The notes under the pieces were generated by a model. It was not told the DNA's origin, did no database searches, and worked only from the letters and a program-made list of their open reading frames with translations. Both the position numbers and the translations under genes were made by a program. Of a stretch of DNA of 64,000 nt, positions 34,910 to 47,299 are shown one piece after another. Within the stretch, counting starts at the first letter, position 1, and every line of letters starts with the position of its first letter. Source of the stretch: Rhynochetos jubatus (taxonomy: Eukaryota; Chordata; Aves; Eurypygiformes; Rhynochetidae); contig CM050650.1 in NCBI GenBank assembly GCA_027574665.1, forward strand, positions 102,583,086 to 102,647,085, given 5' to 3'.

Positions 34910-36272
34910 TGTGGTGGGTTAACCTTGTCTGGATGCCTGATGTCCACCAAAGCCACTCTATCACTTGCCTCATCAGCAGTACAGGCGAGAAAAAATACAA
35001 TAAAAGGCTCAAGGCTTGAGATAAGGGCAGAGAGATGTCATTCAGCAATTATTGTCACAGGAAAACAAACTCAGCTTGAGAAAAAATGAATGTAGTTTAT
35101 CATCAGTCAGAATCAGAGTAAAAAGAGAACTAAAGCCCAATCCTATTCTCCCTGCCCCTCCCTTCTTTCTGGGCTCAAATTCACTCCTGCTTTTCTCTAC
35201 CTCCTCCACCAAAGCAGCGCAGGGGAACCCAGGAATGGTGGTCGTGGTCAGTTCATCACACGTTGTCTCTGCTGCTCCTTCCTTCTCAGGGGAAGAGCTC
35301 CTTGCACTCTTCCCCTCTTCTAGTGTGGGATCCCTCCCACAGGACACAGTCTTCTACCAACTTCTCCAATGTGTTGTCACGTGCTACAATTCTTCATTAA
35401 CTGCTCCAGGGTGGGTCCCCCACAAGTCCACAGGTCCTGCTAGCAGCTTGTTCCAGCACAGTTTTCCACAGGGTCATGGCTTCCTTTGGGCATCCCGCTG
35501 CTTTGGAATGGGGTCGTCCCTGGGCTGCAGGTGGGTCTCTGCTCCCTTCTAACCCTCCATGGTTGCAGGTTCATAGCTGGCCTCACCATGGTCTGCACCA
35601 TGGGCCACAGGGAAATCTCCGCTTTGATGCCTGGAGTACCTCCTCCCCCTCCCTCTCGACTGACCTTGGGGTCTGCAGAGTTGTTTCTCTCACATCTCAC
35701 TCTGTGGCAATTTTCTCTTCTCACCTTTTTTTTCCTCCCCCTGTCATAGTTTAAGCCCAGACAGCAGCAAAGAACCACACAGCCACTACGTCCTCCAGTG
35801 CGGGAGTAGAATCGAAGGAAAATTTGAGGGAACTCATAGATTGAGATAATACTAATAGTACTAACAATATGTAATGATAACAATGGAAAATAAAAAAAAA
35901 AAAAATGATACAACCACTCATCACCTGCCAACTGACCGAAAGCCAGAGCTGGAGAGAGAGACTCCTCCCTGGCGCAAGCCCAAACTTATATACTGAACAT
36001 GAGGTTTCATGGCATGAAATATTGCATTGGTCAGTTTGGGTCAGCTGGGAACACAGGTATCAGAAACTGAAAAAAAACCCTGAAGTTGACATAAACATTC
36101 CTTAGCAACAACAAAACATTAACATGCTATCAACATTATTCTCAGCACAGCCAAACTGTAATCTCTTACTAGATACTGTGAAGACATCTAACTCTATCCT
36201 AATTAAAACCAGCACATTCCCCTTCTCAAATATGTTATCCCAGAGGTGTTACCACACTTATCTTGGCCTTGT
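34910..36272 (-). mobile_element. Middle LTR of the nest (long avian family)
   Basis: It starts TGTGGTGGGTTAACC at 34,910, the complement of this family's 3' end. It continues 'caaagccactctatcac', 'cagaatcagagta', 'cagttcatcacacgttgtct', 'cttcccctcttctagtgtgg', the imperfect 'gctccag-gtgggtcc' repeats, and 'gtctgcagagttgtttctc' up to 35,741. It resumes after the inner LTR with 'ccttctcaaatatgttatc', 'cagaggtgttaccaca' and 'ttggcctt', then ends abruptly at about 36,272. The upstream (U3) end expected beyond that point is gone, probably by a deletion that also removed part of the outer LTR. Confidence 0.78.
35742..36216 (-). mobile_element. Inner LTR of the nest, about 475 bp
   Basis: It starts TGTCATAGTTTAAGCCC and ends 'taattaaaaccagcaca', so it is a complete TG...CA LTR on the minus strand, related at both ends to the LTRs at 16,448 and 41,347. 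It interrupts the middle LTR exactly between 'ccttttttttcctccccc' and 'ttccccttctcaaatatg'. The flanks share a TTCCCC-like string, but no clean duplication remains because the site is a pyrimidine tract. Confidence 0.82.
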
Positions 36273-36337
36273 TACTTCACAAGTAATGGTTATGTGTGAT
36301 GGAGCCCTCCTTTCCTGGACATGACTGAACACCTGTA

Positions 36338-36797
36338 AATTTGACAAATTTACATTACATTAGTTTGATTTTACTTACATCAGACTGCAAATCTGGTACA
36401 TTTACAGCTGAAATCCTGAATTAGGTATTTGTATGAACAATGATCAAACAGCCACACCAGATCTTTATATTTCTTTTTTAAATAGAAAGTACTGATCTGT
36501 AAGACTATAAAAGCTGTGATGTTTTTCTGTAGGCACCTAGAGAGAGCAGTAAGAGACAGATGATCTAACAGACACAGGAGAAATTTCTGTGCTAAATTTG
36601 CTGGCTATTTCCAAGTTTCTCTATTGCAAGTTCTTAGATTCTGTATCAATAGGGGAGATAGGGAGAGAGACTTTAACAACCATATGATAAACATAACTTC
36701 CTCTCTATCTGAAGATTAATTCACAGTCTGTACAAAACCAGATAATGACTTCTTTACTATTGAATAGTAGATCTACTACTATATGACCTATTATGAC
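36338..36797. other. Unique AT-rich noncoding DNA
   Basis: No feature recognised. Confidence 0.45.
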
Positions 36798-37266
36798 TGG
36801 TTGGAGTGAGTCCAGAGGGGGGCATGAAGATGCTCAGAGAGCTGGAACACTTCTCCTGTGAAAAAAGACAGAGTTGTGCTTGTTCAGCCTGGAGAAGAGA
36901 AGATGACGGGAAGACCTTATAGTAGAGTACCAGAATCTAAAGGGGGCCTACAAGAAAGCTGGAGGGGGGACTGTTTACAAGGTCCTGTAGTGATAGTACA
37001 AGGGGTAATGGGTTTAAATTGAAAGCAGAGAGATTTAGATTGGATATCAGGAAAAACTTCTTCCCGGAGAGGGTGGTGAGGCACAGGAACAGGTTGCCCA
37101 GAGAAGCTGTGGGTGTCCCATCCCTGGAAGTGTTCAAGGCCAGGCTGGATCAGGCTTTGAGCAACCTGGTCTAGTGGAGGGTGTCCCTGTCCATGGCAGG
37201 GGGGTTGGAACTAGATGATCTTTAAGGTCCCTTCACACACAAACCATACTATGATTCTAGGATTTC
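36798..37266 (+). mobile_element. CR1 LINE, 470 bp 3' end
   Basis: Sense CR1 from the 'RVQRxxxxMxxxLExLSxEER' part of ORF2 to the 3' tail. It holds 'gttcagcctggagaagagaa', 'ggttgcccagagaagctgtg', 'catggcaggggggttggaac' and a decayed ATTCTA tail. Frameshifts disrupt the coding part. Confidence 0.93.
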
Positions 37267-40200
37267 TATCAACACTTTTATATGATCTTAATCTTTCTTT
37301 GTGGTAGCCAGAAGACAACACAGGAACATTCATAAGAATCTGAAAATGAATTCAACCTTTTCTATTAGAAGTCTTTCTAGAAGTTTGTATGTACTCTTTG
37401 GAAAAGTACATTGTTATTTAGAAAACATGAGCATCTATTTTTTAAATGGCAGTTTGCAGAGGTATTGAATTCATTTTAAGAAAACGATAGAGTAAAAAGC
37501 AAACAAACCAAAAATGAATAGAAGAGAGGAAAGCTAAAACAAATTATAAATCATCTTGATTATAAGAATTAATCTAGATATCTTGGAAGGGATGCAGAAA
37601 CTGTCCAACTCGCCAAATGAATCCAAACTAGAATTCAGAAAATACCAAACCAGATGAAACTAAACCAAAAAACACCCAAACAAAAAGTATAACATTCAGA
37701 GAAGACTATACTAAAAAAGAAGCTATTAAAATTAGTGTTTTCTAAAATGTACCAGAAAATTAGGACATTGAAGAATAAATAAGAGCTGGAACAGGGTTTC
37801 CACATAACAAAATTGTTATACAATGGAGGAAAGCAGCAACACTAAATTACCCCTTAAGGAAAGAAGAGGAAATACAAAAGACCAAAACTGTAGCAATGAC
37901 ATTCTCTGGATGTATGCTTTTGGCATATAGATGTGTATCATCAACAATGTTCACGCTAGTAAATAAAATGGACTGTTGCCCATTTTTTAACCCTGAAGCC
38001 AGCAGATACAGCATGGTTCCCATGTGTGTAACTGTACACTCCTACTGAGTTAGCTCTGGTCCAGCTTATCCCAGATGAAACTACCTTATGGATCATAGTA
38101 AGATAGTTGCCATAGTTGATAGTGTATGCCTTTCTTTGTAGGTGCTTGAGCCCTTGTCCTGACCTTGGTCATATTACAAAAAGACCTGGTATAAGTAAGT
38201 CATTTTGTCTATTTATGCTAGTTCACAGATAAAATATAACTGTCCTATTTTTAATTCTTAAAGTTTTCCAACCCATGAGAGAGGAAAATTTATTTTTGCT
38301 ATTATATAGGAAGGTGTTAGAGGTCGACATTATGTCATTATAGAATTAGTTAAATTTCTATTCTTTACATCTTATGTTACACCTGTGATCCCTACAGAGG
38401 GCAAAGCTTAAAATGCATCCTCATTGACTTCAACATGGTTATGTGCAAACTAATGGGAATTCATCAGCAGTAGAGTGCTGGTAGAGAAACAAGGAATAAG
38501 TGTGGTTTCTAGTGAGCAGGCAGGGAAAAAAAAAAGAGGTGTATTAAGTGTGTAACAACTTTGCATGTAAATATACTGCCAAGTTGGTGTGATGGACCTC
38601 TGGTCAAAGGCAGCATGAAGACTAGTTTGCCTCATCTGCTTTTCTTAAACCATTTCGGATAGAATCAAAAAAATTCTGATGTAGCAATGTCCCCCATTAT
38701 TATGATAGCAGAGGCCTTAATAGAGACACAGGATGGTACGAGAGGCCTCCAATTGTATACACACAAGTTGAAGATGATCTGCTGGCCACTATAGGAATGT
38801 AACCTTGAGAGCAGAGCTGAACTGTTTAGTGTACAACAAGGAGAACAAATAGTGTGTGTCCAAAATACATCATACATTCTGCATGTGGTCAGAACAGGAT
38901 AACAAGAAGGCATAAAGATGTTTAAAGATGCTACTTGAATGGGGTTGGGAAGAATTCCTTCTGTGTTCTTGGTTAAGGATGCTGAGCTGATCAAAGTTGT
39001 GGCTTAAATGTCAGCAGGTACCCCACCTTTGCAATATCTCCCATCACCTTCCCTAGAGAAGGGAGTGCTGCATTTTGTTTGCCAGTCACTGCACTTTGCT
39101 GCCACAACTTAGCCTTTATATGAAAAACATTACCTTTCAGTCTATTACAGGGTTGAGCAAATTAGGGTTTTAAAGAGCTATATGTGGGACTGGTGAGTTA
39201 GTGGTGGATATGTGTGTTTATATGTGTTTTTCTACTGTAACCTTCCCAGGTGACAGTGATGGATAGTGTCATGCTGGACCACAATATAATCAAATGAAAC
39301 ACTGGAGGCTTGCAATCTCTAAAGTCAGATTTTATCAGAGTAAAAAGAATGGTTTAGAGCATGATAGAACGGTAAATACTGAAGATTGAATTATTTTCCA
39401 TTAGATTTGAAAGTGAATATTTACAAATGGATTTAGTATGATTCTGCTGTCTGTTGCAGAGTCTCTAAAATGACTGAGACTGCTATCAAAGGTCAGGGTC
39501 CCTGCAGCCTGGTGCTAACCTCTGTTCCCTCTGCTCCATGCCCAAGGAATCCCTGAGTGAATAGACCACCTCGGTGAACAACACTGCACCTCCTTGCAGA
39601 AGAGCCCATGTGATCCCTAGTGCAGCTACCACAGAAATACAAACAGATAGCAGACTGCTGTGATACCCAATCACATCATCTTCAAAGATTGTCTTTTCAA
39701 TAAGGTGTGGACACGTGAATTACACCAGTTTTATCAATTTTCACAGCTGCCGAAAGTGATTTTTCTCTGTGTTGCTTATAGCATTTGACAATTCCAACTA
39801 AACTAAAGAAAGCTAGTAGCTGTGTGAAAGGTCCTTTGTTTGTCTAGAAAGAAAATTCCCACAAATTATGAGGCATCTAACATTAGGCTTATTAAAATGC
39901 TTGGAATCAGCATTATTGCTGATAGTGAAGAACAGCCTATGTTCATGTATGATGCACTTTCTGCAGTAATGGAGTTCTCAGGCTGGTTAATTCTGATTAC
40001 ACAGCTTTTTGCATGACAGTTTTGGTGCTAATAATCAAGCCCTTATAATCAAAAGTTTCAAAATGTATACATTTTCTCTTTTTTTATCTTTAGGTCTGTT
40101 CTCATATATTTCCACCAGACAAATAACTGTCTCATATGTGAGCTCATGTTAGCTTAAATCTATTTTCAACACTTCAAATAATACGGCATAAGCAGATGTA

Positions 40201-41341
40201 AAACTACACAATTTAACACCAGGGTCATGCAAAACAAAGTTAAACAAAACAACAAATTCTATTTCCCAGGGCATTTTCAGGTGCCACAGGTGTACCCAGT
40301 TCTGTAGTTTACAGAATCTAGGGCCTTTACTTCCACTTAAAGCAGAAACAACCATAAACAACATATGCAATGGGGATATATAATATTATGGAAGTTTTCA
40401 GAGGACTTAAATATAACTATTAAAAATATATATAAATGAACATTTTCTTTTCTGATAGTTATTTTTGATGATGCTAGAGATATATATGGATGTCATCTAT
40501 ATTAAAAACAGTGGAATATAAAATATGAGGCATTATGGCTTGATCTGCTGCCATGTAGACTGTGCAACTTTATCACAATTTACAAGGCTCTTTGCTAAAC
40601 GCCATAATTTGTGAAAATATATTTAGTATGACTAGGACTGGGAACATGCATAACTTAGTTGGGAACAGCTGTGAAGAACTGCTCTTTATAAATGTCCTTA
40701 GACCTTAAACCTTAGATGGCTCCCTCCAGAACAAACTCCCTTTGTCACCTTAGTTCTTTTCAGAAACAGATATGTTGGAGTACTGCCTCCAAATCTCTGC
40801 GTCAGCCTGAGTTCTCCTTTATCTGCTGTAGCTGACACCTTTACCAGTTCAAATACTGTGATACAATAAAGAAAGCTTGTTTCTTTGAACATAATTGCTT
40901 TGGAAACTTTAAACTTCAGTAAGTGTTATAGATAGATAGATCGACAGATAGATAGACAGACAGACAGACAGACAAACAGACAAAAACTTGTGGTCTCCAC
41001 TTTCAGTGTCTTTCAGACTACTTAGTGACACAATTGAGTATGGGTGACATTTCGTAAACCATTACCTCTGCTCTATGCTTCATCTTGCATATAGATCTGC
41101 CATCCACAAAAGACCACAGCAAACTTTAAATGGGAATTTTTGCTTCTTACTAGATAAGCTCCACAAACTCATCAGGGGAATCCTTTAATAAATATGTATC
41201 TGAGATATTTGATGGATGATTTACTTTGTGTTTATTAAGTTTATAAGCACTTTACATATTTTTCATGGAAGAAGCACTTTGTCTAGTAAATGAAAGGAAG
41301 TGGAAACCTTGTAGACTTTGTGGGAGCTCATTTTGTGTTGA
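37267..41341. other. Unique noncoding DNA, 4 kb
   Basis: No host exon, RNA gene or recognisable transposon. Frames stay under about 110 codons; the longest (38,665-38,994 minus) has no domain. A GATA/GACA microsatellite lies at 40,928-40,984. Confidence 0.5.
40928..40984. repeat. (GATA)n-(GACA)n microsatellite
   Basis: ATAG/GATA units followed by ACAG/GACA units, with one interruption. It is likely polymorphic. Confidence 0.9.
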
Positions 41342-41346
41342 CCTTA
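41342..41346. repeat. Target-site duplication CCTTA, left copy
   Basis: CCTTA directly precedes the LTR and recurs at 42,154-42,158. Confidence 0.8.
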
Positions 41347-42153
41347 TGTGCTGGGTTCAGTCAGGAAAGGGTTAACTCCCTTTACTCTGGTTTCCAGGGA
41401 ACTATGTTGCTGAACAGTAAGTGAAAACATCGATAAGGCCTCAGATGGTGCTGGGGATGGCCTGTACTGAACTCAAGGTCTTTTGTCCGCTTGGGATACT
41501 GCAGCTGACCCAGACTAACCAAGGAAGTATTTCATTCCATAGTACGTCATGTTCCGGTCTCTTGGGGTGGGGAAGGGGGTCCGGTAGCCACTACTCTTCC
41601 CTTCTCTCTCTCTTCCTTACTCCCTTGCTCGTCTCTCCGGGCAACTTGCTAACCCTCCTGCGTTAGCTGCTTTGCTAACTCCTGTGCTGGCTCATTTGTG
41701 TGAGAGCTGGTGGATTGTTTTGAGTTTTCTGGCCATGTTATCAGTGATAAGGTTTGCTCGGAATCTGCTGCGTAGGCTCCCGGGCTCTGGCCTTCAGGCC
41801 GCCTCTCTCAGGCTGCGATCGCTCTCGGGCTGTGGTTCTCGGGCTCTCTGGGTCTGATTTTCATCCCTCAACATCTGGGTGTGCATTGGTCAGTGGATGG
41901 TGGGAAATTGTATCATATTGTATCATATTGTATATATTGTACCATATGTTTAATTTTCTACTATTTTAAGTATTTATTATTAGTAGTACCTGTATATATT
42001 GATTTAGATTTAATTAGTAAATAGTTCTTATCTCAATTTTATGAGCTTCCTTATTTCTTTTTTTCCCCAGTTCTTCCCCTCCACTGGAGGAGGGGAGGGG
42101 GATTTGTGAGAGCAGCTTCGTGGTATTTTGCTAGCCGGAGTTAAACCATGACA
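41347..42153 (+). mobile_element. Complete solo ERV LTR, 807 bp
   Basis: It starts TGTGCTGGGTTCAGTC and ends TTAAACCATGACA, with perfect 5-base CCTTA duplications. It is the same family as the LTR fused to the tRNA copy at 16,448-17,174 and serves to define that element's ends. An 11-base unit (ATTGTATCATA-like) is repeated in tandem at about 41,908-41,945 next to TATATA sequence, a possible promoter part. CpG-containing words survive in several places, which suggests moderate age. No internal retroviral sequence remains. Confidence 0.9.
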
Positions 42154-42158
42154 CCTTA
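42154..42158. repeat. Target-site duplication CCTTA, right copy
   Basis: Partner of 41,342-41,346. Confidence 0.8.
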
Positions 42159-42809
42159 GTACATGCTAAACAGATTGATGTGGAAAATGTTTTTGCAAGT
42201 GACCTCTGATTTTATTTATATAGATCATTAAGCTTATTTAGAATATAGCACTGTCAAATTTGAGCCCATGCTGGTGCCAATCTGCTCAAAAATGATCGGT
42301 TAGACAGTTCATACTTTGATAAGCTTGCCCAGATGAATAGTCAATCTGAAATTATTGTGAGAATTTACGAGTTGATATCAGCAGACATTAAGGCAGAAGT
42401 TACAGTTCATTGTTGTTGAAATGAATGTGGTTTATTCAGCCAAGACTCAGAACACAGAAATAGAATGAGGTTACCTCCCTCAAACTGTCCATATTCATCC
42501 GTTTGGTTCTTTAACTCTCATGTGGATATGGAGATGAAAATAACAATTGCCCTGAAACCTCTCCAAGAGATCAACATAATAGACATGATATTTTACTTTA
42601 TCTACTACTTCAGGTATTTATTCACAAAGCATTTCTTAATCCATATTTGATTAATAAGTTATGATATCTCATATATCATGTACATTAGTGGGAAAGATCA
42701 GATCTAGATTGTATGAAAATCATGATTGTTAAAATTTGCATTTATAGCTGCTAATAAAACAATTATAAATTCGATTCAATATTTAACAAATTTCTAACTT
42801 AACAATAGG
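42159..42809. other. Unique AT-rich noncoding DNA
   Basis: No feature recognised. Confidence 0.5.
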
Positions 42810-43070
42810 AGGTGGAAGCAGGGACAGGTAACAAAAAGAAGAATTAGAAACTTCTACCCAGGAATGTAGGAGTGGTGTCAGAAAAAACCCACACTCTAGT
42901 TTTATTTGCAAGGGACATCAAGAACAGTAAAAAAACTTCTACTGCTATATTATTAAGAAAAGATTAAACCATGAAAATGTGGGACTGTTGCTGTCTAGGG
43001 TGGGTGACTCAGTGACGGCAGACCAGACAAGTCAGGTACTCTGCTGCCTTTGCCTCCATCTTCAATCCTT
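42810..43070 (+). mobile_element. Old CR1 ORF2 internal fragment
   Basis: 'ggtggaagcagggacaggt', 'caagggacatcaagaaca', 'aaaatgtgggact' and 'tgcctccatcttcaatcc' follow, in the right order and spacing, the CR1 segment between endonuclease and reverse transcriptase (the region encoding WKQGQVTQEEY ... NAFFASVF). Neither the 3' end nor the octamer tail is present, so this is an internal relic left after deletion. Confidence 0.7.
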
Positions 43071-46000
43071 TTGTTTCTTCTTCACCTTAAGCAGAATACT
43101 GTTACAACTATTCATATTTCCAGCAGCTTGCCTGAGAAGCTATAGCACTGTCTTTTGATAACTGAACTACTGGTTGACACACAAGAAGCTAAGCTTCTCA
43201 TGGTCTGTATTCCAAACAGAAGGATTCTCTGCTGAGATCTGGGCTCAGAGGAAAATGACATGTTCTGAGAGAGGAAAATGGCCTTTTTTCTCATTTGGCC
43301 TGCAATTGTGCCTAGCTACTCAGAAGTTTCCTGCTCCTCTCCATTTCGCAGTAACCATTCTTTTACACAAAGCATGAATATAAGAAATTAATGTTAACTC
43401 CTGTGCAACAAGTTACTGCATAACACCTGGACTGTGATAACTATGTGTATATGTGTGCTTTCATAGCAATAGTATTTCCCAGTCACATAGAAATCTTTCT
43501 TTAAACAATTTTTTAAATTGGATTTATTCCTTTTTTCCTGAAAATTCTCATATATGCTTGAATAATTCAATCCTCTGGTGCTGTGCTTTTATTCCAGTTA
43601 GATTTATATCAGTACATTTTCTCATAAAAACCACATTCTATTCTCTTAGCTTCTGCCATGTAAAGAAGAAGCCTTTATTTTCTGGGTACTACTACAGTTG
43701 ATGAAGTCAGTGTGATTTCTCAGTGCCTGCTATATTTGCAAATGTGTCAAACTTAGCTTTCTTCTTTTGGTTTCTCTATTTTTCTCTTTACCATAAATGT
43801 AAATGTTTAATTTATATGAGCTTTGTTTGGTTGTTTGTTTGGGAATTTTTTTTAATAAATGGTTTGCAGCCTTGGATTTAGGCATTCCCTTTCCATATTT
43901 TCTGTTCAGCTAGAAAGTTCAGCTGCCAAATGACAGTAATTGCCTGTTTCTTTTCCCAGTTACATCTAAGATTCACTACTTTCAGCTTTCTCCAGAATAG
44001 GTGTGCTTCCATAACTTAAGTCAAGTCATCACAGTGCAAATAATGTGATTCATTATCACCATGTCATTTGCAGTGTGAAAGAGATGATGAGACAAAATGA
44101 GAAAATACAGGTTCCTGTCAAGAAAGAAGATTGTAAACTTTTCTTTCAGGTTAGGGAGTTGTTAAGTGTATTTTCCAGCTGAAAAATATTTATGTAATGG
44201 GGATAAACAGTAATGGTTTTGGCTTGAACATATACACTAGTAACTTGTTCGTTGTCTAATCCTACTTTGTCTAATAAGTCCCTAAACTCTCAGTGGCTGG
44301 AGTGTATCTTGCTGAGATCAGCTATTTACACTATTCAATGCTATTTGAGAAAGAAAACTCTAAGGCTGGAGACAGGGATTTCAGCCAGACAAAATGCTTT
44401 GTTTTACAGGTACTTGTAAAATTTGATAAACGATCAGCTGTACATTCTTCCTGAGCTACTATATTTAGGCAAGTGGAACAGATGGTACGGCTCTGCTTTT
44501 CCTGCAGAGAAACCTAGATATTGATGAAGGAAATGCCAACATTGCATGTGCAGTCATAAGAGTGCATTGTAAAGGTGTGGGGGGGTTTGTGGAGATAAGA
44601 CCCTCTGTGACTTCTGATGATGGACACAAAAAAGAAGATGTAAACCAAATAACACCATTAAGGTTAAGACTACTGACATTCTTACCAGTAAGTATTAACA
44701 CACAATAAAAATACATGGCAAATAACAACTCCTGAATAACTGAAACCATACAATCAGGTCCTCTGCTGTGTCATGGAGTTAATTCTCTTCCCCATACACA
44801 CTATCCTCATTTTGCTATCCTCATTGCTCCTGTAGTTTACAGATATCCTGGAACAGTGTTGACTACACTCATGTGTTATGATGTACCTATTCTCGGGGTC
44901 AAGAGTTATTCTCACCTTTTGAGCAGTAAAGAAGGCTGTACTAGATACATTTCCAATGTGTCAAGCAGTAAGTTTCAAGAATAGCCCTTGGAATTGGAGT
45001 AAATTAAGATATAATGCTGGCACATAGTAGACCGTTCACATATTAGCTTTACTATTCAGACTCCATGACTCTCTTTTCTTCCTTTAGGTTCAAGAACTAA
45101 CATCTATTGAGAAAATGCAAATACCTTGAGGAAGGTGGAGCTGTGTGGGCACCTGACTGTGGAAAACCAAACCACATAAAAATCTGGATAGGTTCATACT
45201 CAGATTAAGAAATAGAGTTGGTGATTTAAGAATAGTATTTGTGATGTGTCAACTTTCTTTTAGGCATTCAAACTGAATTTTCATGGTGTCTGTTATGTCA
45301 GTGTAATTGGACCTTTCCAAACCCATTTAATTAGATTGCTTTGTAATGGAACCCAGGTACACATTCTTATAGCTTAAAACTAAAAATAAAGGAATCTTTT
45401 CTGCCACAGAAAGACCATGATTTTTCAGACATTAAATGACAGTTCATAGTGATATTTTTGTCTTAGTTTTGTTAAAAAAAAAAAAAGTAGGTGTAAATAT
45501 AGAGAAAACACACAAACTTATACATCAAATGAAACAAAGTCCATATTATCTCACTTGCTGTCACTTTCCTTACCAGACACAATCATAACAATTCTCCTCT
45601 TGTCTTTAGGGCTGAAAAATTCACTGCAGTGTCATTTCCATTTTCTACAAATATTTTCTTTTGTTTCCATCAGTCTTTAAGGATAAATCTATATTGCAGA
45701 GTCCACAGTTAGTCTGGGTTCTCAGAGCAGTATATCTGTGTAAATTCAGCCTAGCAAATTGAATAGTTGGCAGAAAATGTGCTTATTCATTGTTACACAT
45801 AGATATAACCCAAAATTCACATTTTTGTCTCAAATTGGACCCATCTGAAAACCTCAAGCAAAATTTGTGGGGAAAAAAAAAAAAACTAGGAGCAGTGAAG
45901 CTTCAATGCTGATGAATTGCTATTGACTTTAGTATATAGATATGGCTTTCTAGTTTGCACAGAAGTGAGGACAAATTCGTCCCAATAGAATTTCATATTT

Positions 46001-46785
46001 CTAGATGAGCTTTTTATTTTTTTTAAGTTTCAGTTTTGTAACAAGCCCCAGAATCATCAATTTTAACATGTGTGATATAGTAGATTACAGTTGTCTAGAT
46101 TTTGCTTTGTTCTACTTGGAATGTATATATATATACATTCATTAAGCATGACCATAGCCTGTGACATTTTAAACAATTACACCTGAACTACGGATTTCAA
46201 ATACTTCTTTATGCCCTTATGACATGTAACTTTGTGTTTGCATGGTGAAAATAAGTTGCAATACTTTTGAAGATTTACAAAACACTAAATTAATTAATAT
46301 ACTAAAGTACCAATATGTTTAGTATAAATCTTATGTAAATAAAAAACCTAAAAACGTTCTATCTAATATCTGGCAAAATATTATCTGTATTTTATAGAAA
46401 TTCAGTTCAGGTGAATGAAAATGAGCCATAGTCTATAAATTTAAGCTTATTTAAGTTGTCAGGTAAGAGAGAGAGTGGGGAAAGTGAAAGTAAGGGAGTG
46501 CTACAAATCGAACGTGGGCATTTTATTTTGAAAAAATATTTTAAAAAGAAATATTGGAAAATGGGAGAACACCACCTGGGTGGCAGCTAATAAAGCAGAG
46601 AGAGCAGAATCGGGTTTACCAAGAAATACACTTAATCTCACCCATGATTTATGCACTACCCTGGTTGACAAAGGTTTGCAACACTGAAGAGGTTTTTTTC
46701 ATGAGAACTTACCATCAAGTATGGTATTTTGATTCAAAATTAAAAGTCAGCTGAAGAAATGTTTATTTATCTGTTAGTCATAAAC
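43071..46785. other. Unique AT-rich noncoding DNA, 3.7 kb
   Basis: No host exon, RNA gene or transposon recognised. A 22-base perfect AT palindrome lies at 46,119-46,140. The frame at 44,465-44,749 (minus, 94 codons) has no domain. Confidence 0.5.
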
Positions 46786-47256
46786 ATAGAAACATAGAAT
46801 TGTTAGGGTTGGCAGGTACCTTACAGATCATCTACTTCCAACCCCCCTGCCATGGGCAGGGACACCTTCCACTAGACCAAGTTGCTCAAAGCCTCATCCA
46901 GCCTGACCTTGAAGACAGCCAGGGATGAAGCATCCACAACTTGTCTGGGCAACCTGTTCCAGTGCTTCACCACCCTCTTCCTGAAGAATTTCTTCCTTAC
47001 CTCTAATTTATATCTATCGTCTTTCAATTTAAAACCGTTACCCCTTGTCCTGTCACTACAGGCCCTTGTAAGAAGTCCTGCCCCAGCATTCTTGTAGTCC
47101 CCTTCAGGTACTGCAAGGTGTTATAAGGTGTCTGCAGAGCCTTCTCTTCTCCAGGCTGAACAAGCCCAACTCTCTCCGCCTTTCTTCGTAAGAGGTGCTC
47201 CAGACCTCTTATCCTCTTTGTGGCCCCCCTCCAGACTCACTTCAACAGGTCCACAT
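46786..47256 (-). mobile_element. CR1 LINE, 470 bp 3' end, minus strand
   Basis: Degenerate octamers at 46,786, the complement of the 3' UTR (CCCCCCTGCCATGGGCAGGG), then of the ORF2 C-terminus ('cttcctgaagaatttcttcc', 'cccttgtcctgtcactacag', 'ttctccaggctgaacaagcc') up to 'ttcaacaggtccaca'. It ends 50-80 bases before an older plus-strand CR1. Confidence 0.92.
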
Positions 47257-47299
47257 TTTTATATGTGTCACTATAAAGGCCAAGTAATCATCTGCAACT

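Larger units (their letters stand above)
34658..36337 (+). mobile_element. Outer LTR of a three-level LTR nest
   Basis: The left arm (34,658-34,909) starts TGTGCTGATTTTGGCTGG and matches the upstream (U3) part of the family at 17,594: 'ttcttcatagtagataatat', 'tttggatttgtgctggaaac', 'attgctgagcagtgc' and 'gtcaaggccc'. It stops at 'aactgaccaaagg'. The right arm (36,273-36,337) resumes with 'cacaagtaatggttatgtg', 'atggagccctcctttcctgg' and 'gactgaacacctg', which is the middle of the same LTR in the same orientation. About 130 bases of LTR between the arms, and everything after the right arm, are missing. Two further LTRs lie between the arms. Confidence 0.75.
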
